A stretch of DNA of 64,000 nt, taken from NCBI GenBank assembly GCA_014773175.1, contig VXCM01002565.1, positions 10,115 to 74,114 on the forward strand, read 5' to 3'. Every line of letters starts with the position of its first letter. Position 1 is the first letter of the stretch. Source of the DNA: Lucifuga dentata (taxonomy: Eukaryota > Chordata > Actinopteri > Ophidiiformes > Bythitidae). Below, in pieces: positions 61,501 through 64,000 of this stretch. The translations under genes and the position numbers were made by a program. The notes under the pieces were generated by a model. It was given only the letters and a program-made list of their open reading frames with translations. It had not been told where the DNA came from and ran no database searches.

Positions 61501-62504
61501 TTTTTTTTTTGGCAAAACTGCAGCATATTATGACTTTGACACATTTGCATTATGAAATATTGTAACCCATCATGCATGGCAATGTCTCCAAACCCTTACA
61601 CGGTTTGGCACAACATGAAAGTCTTTGCTTCTTTGTCTCTATAGGTAGACAGGAATTGGTGCTGACAAAGGCCCAGTTCAGTCACTTCACTGTGACACTG
61701 TGGTGAGTGGCTCTATGTATGGATGGTGAATATTTCATTCAGATGTGACCTGCAGGACTGCATGTGCATTATGCAGACATAGCCGGGTAGAATTCCTTCC
61801 TCCACTCTTCCTTCTTCCCTCTTTCTCTCTCTCCCTCTCTCTCTTTCTCTCTCTTGCTCGCCTCTCTATGACTGCATCAGTAAACAGACCCCAGCAGACC
61901 ATCCCTGATGCATCCTCTGCTTCTCCTCCCTGTCCCATCCTTGTTTATCTTCTCTCAGTATTGCTCCTTTTTCCTCTCCTCTCAGGAAAGGAGAGAAGAG
62001 AGGCCCACAGCCCACTTCCCCAGCCTTATTTAGCTCCCTCCTGCCACAAACCAACACTACTGTACAGAGACAACAGCCCTGTCTGTGATCGATGAGCAGT
62101 GTCTGATGCAGTCTCTGAGACTAAGACAAACAAAGCCATGCGGCTCAGCGTTCTCTGATACCAATACTGCCTCGTTCATGATACACAACACATCCAAGGT
62201 GAGATGGGGAGAAAGCAAAAGCTTGAAGGAGAGAAAGAAAGAGCCTCGCAGAGCACATCAGCATCCCAGCATCCCTGCATGCATCTTCCTATACCCCCCT
62301 CCCCCCTCCCCTACGNCCCCCCTCCCCTACGCCCCTCCTCTGTTCACAGCCATAGATTGTATGGATTTACCTTCTGTCCAAGATTTCAGGCACTTCTTCA
62401 TAAGTAAGTCCTGGCTGCAGCTCATCCTCAGTGAAGGAGAGCCCAGGCCGGCTGAAAGCAAACAGCAAGGCAAGGGAGCAGAGGAGGAATGCGTGTGCAG
62501 CCAT
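50005..62504 (-). CDS. atp6ap1l: ATP6AP1-like protein (V-ATPase accessory subunit S1/Ac45 family), complete, 7 exons
   Basis: Seen: exons 62371-62504, 53283-53320, 52627-52709, 51299-51537, 50909-50959, 50564-50807 and 50005-50241 total 1,026 bases, giving 341 residues plus TGA, with every junction in phase and every intron GT-AG. The protein has a signal peptide (about 1-23), a variable stem (24-110), a lumenal Ac45-type domain (about 112-270) with NWFTLD, YHCQHVSSL and ASDCATF motifs, a transmembrane segment (about 286-310) and a short tail. N-glycosylation sequons are at 135, 208 and 216; lumenal cysteines at 121, 159, 230 and 280. Known: Ac45 (ATP6AP1, about 470 residues) is a type I membrane protein that guides V-ATPase assembly in secretory organelles. 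This protein lacks most of the Ac45 N-terminal half, which fits the ATP6AP1-like paralog. Role in V-ATPase is inferred from family. It could be one of two teleost copies. Confidence 0.9.
50564..50807 (-). CDS. atp6ap1l: atp6ap1l exon 6 (core lumenal domain)
   Basis: The 244-base exon encodes residues 182-263, including NWFTLDSVHIHYNWTQEATF with sequons at Asn208 and Asn216, YHCQHVSSL and DFQ. It aligns closely with the Ac45 block HWFTMERLEVHSNG...FHCEYVSSLS...LQDFQ. Acceptor TTTTCTCCCATCAG, donor CAG|GTACAC. Confidence 0.93.
50909..50959 (-). CDS. atp6ap1l: atp6ap1l exon 5 (51 bases)
   Basis: The short exon encodes LSLRFGDVEDLKGLVI between split Thr165 and Arg182. The acceptor is GTCCTGCCACAG and the donor AG|GTATAT, a weaker one. 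The LSL...F pattern aligns with LSLTYERLFG of human Ac45 from memory. A matching 1-in/2-out phase links exons 4 and 6. Confidence 0.85.
51299..51537 (-). CDS. atp6ap1l: atp6ap1l exon 4 (start of lumenal domain)
   Basis: The 239-base exon encodes residues 86-164 plus a split Thr165. It contains SKRKLLQ, then NGKTCILFKAKRLAIRYRN with a sequon at Asn135, and TEKVFNSNSPVDTKGSIC. In Ac45 the matching block begins with the APRILFWAQNF region. Acceptor CATCTGTTTGCAG, donor AC|GTAAGT. Confidence 0.87.
52483..52578. repeat. (GT)n microsatellite in atp6ap1l intron 3
   Basis: The longest dinucleotide array in the window, with a few C interruptions, lying about 50 bases from the exon 3 donor. Confidence 0.95.
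52627..52709 (-). CDS. atp6ap1l: atp6ap1l exon 3
   Basis: The 83-base exon encodes residues 58-85, an acidic stem segment ending PLRRILQ. The acceptor follows TGTGTTTTCAG and the donor is CAG|GTACAT. A long TG microsatellite (52483-52578) lies about 50 bases downstream of the donor in intron 3. The RR and later SKRK basic clusters could be processing sites, as Ac45 is cleaved by furin-like enzymes, but neither is a perfect R-X-K/R-R site. Confidence 0.78.
53283..53320 (-). CDS. atp6ap1l: atp6ap1l exon 2 (micro-exon, 38 bases)
   Basis: This small exon encodes RENPKQATRITS between two split serines. The acceptor is CTTTTCCACAG and the donor a strong GTAAGTAA. Its phase (2 in, 1 out) fits both neighbours exactly. 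The peptide is in the poorly conserved stem, so support comes from splice signals and phase. Confidence 0.72.
54161..54715 (+). mobile_element. Solo LTR (or LTR-like element) with 6-base target duplication
   Basis: The 555-base element starts TGTCAGG and ends CCTGACA, the TG...CA form of LTRs, and is flanked by GCCTTG on both sides (54155-54160 and 54716-54721). It has a TATA-like TATTTAA near 54437 and an ATTAAA signal at 54645-54650 near the 3' end, which sets the plus orientation. No internal retroelement genes are next to it, so it is a solo LTR left by recombination. The short inverted ends would also fit a small DNA transposon, but the polyadenylation signal favours an LTR. Lineage not identified. 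Confidence 0.72.
55444..55576. repeat. 66-base tandem duplicate split by one N at the LINE 5' edge
   Basis: 55444-55509 equals 55511-55576, with N at 55510. The copy starts one base before the LINE junction, as expected where an assembly graph breaks at a repeat boundary. Confidence 0.9.
55445..56147 (+). mobile_element. RTE/Rex3-like LINE, 5'-truncated, with GGAT tail and 12-base target duplication
   Basis: The plus strand encodes the reverse transcriptase end: YGHELWVMTERTRSRIQAAE, SSDIREGLGVE, ERSQLRWFGHLIRMPPG, then RPRGRPRTRWR and LAWERLGVP, followed by a GGAT-repeat tail. A TGA at 55906-55908 interrupts the frame; the expected CGA suggests CpG decay. Direct copies of ACAAATGACCTC flank it (55433-55444 and 56148-56159), so the boundaries are well set. 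About 66 bases at the 5' end appear twice around an N and are probably an assembly error. The family name Rex3 is from memory; an RTE relative is possible. It lies in atp6ap1l intron 1. Confidence 0.9.
56160..62370. other. atp6ap1l intron 1, 5' part
   Basis: No exon or recognised element apart from poly-T runs with single N (59797-59830, 61472-61510), a TTTG-rich run at 59467-59517 and CT-rich DNA at 61800-61865. A small non-coding or alternative exon cannot be excluded. Confidence 0.6.
62371..62504 (-). CDS. atp6ap1l: atp6ap1l exon 1 (signal peptide)
   Basis: The 134-base coding part starts at the ATG at 62502-62504 (G at +4) and encodes MAAHAFLLCSLALLFAF, a clear signal peptide, then an acidic stretch ending in EILDR. 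The donor is AG|GTAAAT, leaving two bases (AG) that join C of exon 2 to make Ser45. An upstream in-frame ATG at 62609 would add 35 residues before the signal core and is unlikely. The nearest matching downstream exon is 9 kb away, so assignment to this gene rests on phase, signal peptide and lack of a rival. Confidence 0.75.
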
Positions 62505-62720
62505 TGAGACAATGAGAGGAGACTGCCGCTGGTTGAGCTCCGCTTCATAATCTGCTCTCCTAGCAGTGCTTGACTCCCAACTCCTCTGACTGGCAGTCAC
62601 CCCGACCAATCAGCAGCTAGCAGAGCAGATCAGTGTGCGTCACAGCCCCNTCCTCCTCCTCCTCCTCCTCCTCCTCCTCTCTACTCTCTTCTCTGTCATC
62701 CTCCCTCTGCCTCTTGCACT
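62505..62720 (-). promoter_or_regulatory. 5' UTR and probable promoter side of atp6ap1l
   Basis: Upstream of the ATG the sequence is moderately GC-rich and includes a CCAAT-type ATTGG (minus strand, within 62605-62612) and a TCC/GGA triplet run at 62651-62680 that contains a single N. No TATA box is evident, and the start site is not placed. Confidence 0.35.
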
Positions 62721-64000
62721 CGGCTCACCCTCCCACATCCACTCCTGTGCTCTTTATCTTCTCTTCCCTCTCTTTCACGCACACGTAGCTGCAGGCGAAC
62801 CCAAGTATAGACAGCGGCTCATTCATTTTCGTAACACATCTTATCATATGTATGTTCCCTAAAAAAGAACACATTTCTGACCTCACACATGTATTCACAC
62901 ACCTGTTCATACATGCGCTGCACTGGCACAGACACAAACACACACACACACACACACATACACGCACACACACCTCCATGGAAAATCACCTGGGAATGTC
63001 AAGGTCAGATTGTGTAGGAGGATAGGAGGATGTTGACGTTAGGTGGAAAAAAACAAAAAAAACTGAGCCATGACTGCATGACCTAGATCTCCAGTGTGCT
63101 GCCACAATAGCAGAATTAATTCATTTGATCTATGTGTTGTTGTGAGCACTGACAGGGCCTGCGGCTGAGGAAATTGTCCACTGAGGCTGCAAATATGGAT
63201 GACAGGAGCAGCTGAGCAGCTACAGGACAAGACAAGAATGAGGGTCCAAAACCCTGATGACCTGATGGCTGATCCCATTTCCTCCCCATTATTTAGACTC
63301 ACGCATGACAAGGCTCCAGATCTTGATATATCCTCTCATATCTTTTATTTTAATATCCGATTATGTTCAGAACATCAAGAGTGGTTATATAACAAATTTT
63401 GTGGCCTGCTATCATGGTTGATTTTCACATTAATTCATGACAATGATTCACATCAATGATCGCAGTGCAAAATTTCATTATTCATAAATCAGTAATGGAT
63501 TCTAAAATAGCTATGCTTTAGTCATCATGTTATGGTGATATTATGCTATCTGTGGTGAAGAGTGCAGTTTGCATGATCAGTATTAGAGTTCGCTGAACAT
63601 TTACCAAATAACATCAGGGTTTGTTCACTGATAATAGGTTTCACGAGAACAGAATGCCTTAAAGTAATATGAGCATTAAATAAATATTGACTGTCAGTTC
63701 CTCTAAATATGTTTTGTATTTGAGATTCAATACCTGGCATAAACATACTGAGGAGAAGCATGTGAATAATATACTTATCTCTTAACTTAAATGTTACCTC
63801 AGATTTCTCTTTAAGTATTATTAAAGTTGTATTTTCATTGTATATATCATTTTATATTCAAATAATATCATACTTACACTGAGTAAAATATTATGACTGC
63901 ACCATTACATCAGATGTTGTTTTCTCAATGACTTCCACAATTTCTTGCCATAATATAGGTTTGTAATAATTACCCTCCTACAAATCAAACAAATTCAAAT
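62721..64000. other. Upstream flank of atp6ap1l
   Basis: No supported gene. It contains a CA array at 62937-62970 and AT-rich DNA toward the end. The predicted frames are short and show no family features. Confidence 0.55.

Overview
The window looks like nuclear DNA of a ray-finned (teleost) fish. It has long introns with GT-AG splice sites, very many CA/GT and GA/CT microsatellites, and teleost-type mobile elements: an L2-type LINE, an RTE/Rex3-like LINE with a GGAT tail, tRNA-headed SINEs and a solo LTR. There are no prokaryotic operons, CRISPR arrays or clear tRNA/rRNA genes. The species cannot be named from the sequence. I read splice sites and family matches by eye and from memory of the protein families. 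I ran no search.

Two protein-coding genes are well supported, both on the minus strand. (1) 11274-34301 holds the first three coding exons of cacna2d3, the voltage-gated calcium channel auxiliary subunit alpha-2/delta-3: signal peptide, N-terminal segment and start of the VWA_N region, 108 residues in correct phase. The rest of the gene lies beyond position 1. Its promoter side is a CpG-rich stretch (about 34460-34680) next to GA and CT/CA repeats and a 202-base assembly gap. (2) 50005-62504 holds a complete seven-exon gene for an ATP6AP1-like protein (V-ATPase accessory subunit S1/Ac45 family). All seven exons join in phase to 341 codons plus a stop, with a signal peptide, an Ac45-type lumenal domain, one transmembrane segment and a short cytosolic tail. 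An AATAAA signal lies 80 bases past the stop.

Layout: 1-11273 is cacna2d3 intron 3, with SINEs and a hAT-like element. 11391-33635 is the 22 kb intron 2, with an L2 LINE about 90 bases from exon 3 and three weak in-phase candidate exons of an unknown nested gene near 17.6-18.5 kb. 33718-34176 is the short intron 1, whose acceptor tract is a TG repeat. 35073-49900 is about 15 kb of AT-rich intergenic DNA with few microsatellites, a LINE fragment between triplet repeats, a hairpin and a short dispersed repeat. 53321-62370 is intron 1 of the ATP6AP1-like gene, carrying a solo LTR with 6-base target duplications and a 5'-truncated RTE-like LINE with 12-base target duplications. 62505-64000 is upstream DNA.

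Both genes encode secretory-pathway membrane proteins, one a neuronal calcium-channel subunit and one a V-ATPase accessory-type factor. Nothing in the sequence links their functions. Five roughly 65-base tandem duplications split by a single N are most likely unmerged contig overlaps, not biology. I found no convincing wholly new system; the best leads are listed as findings.
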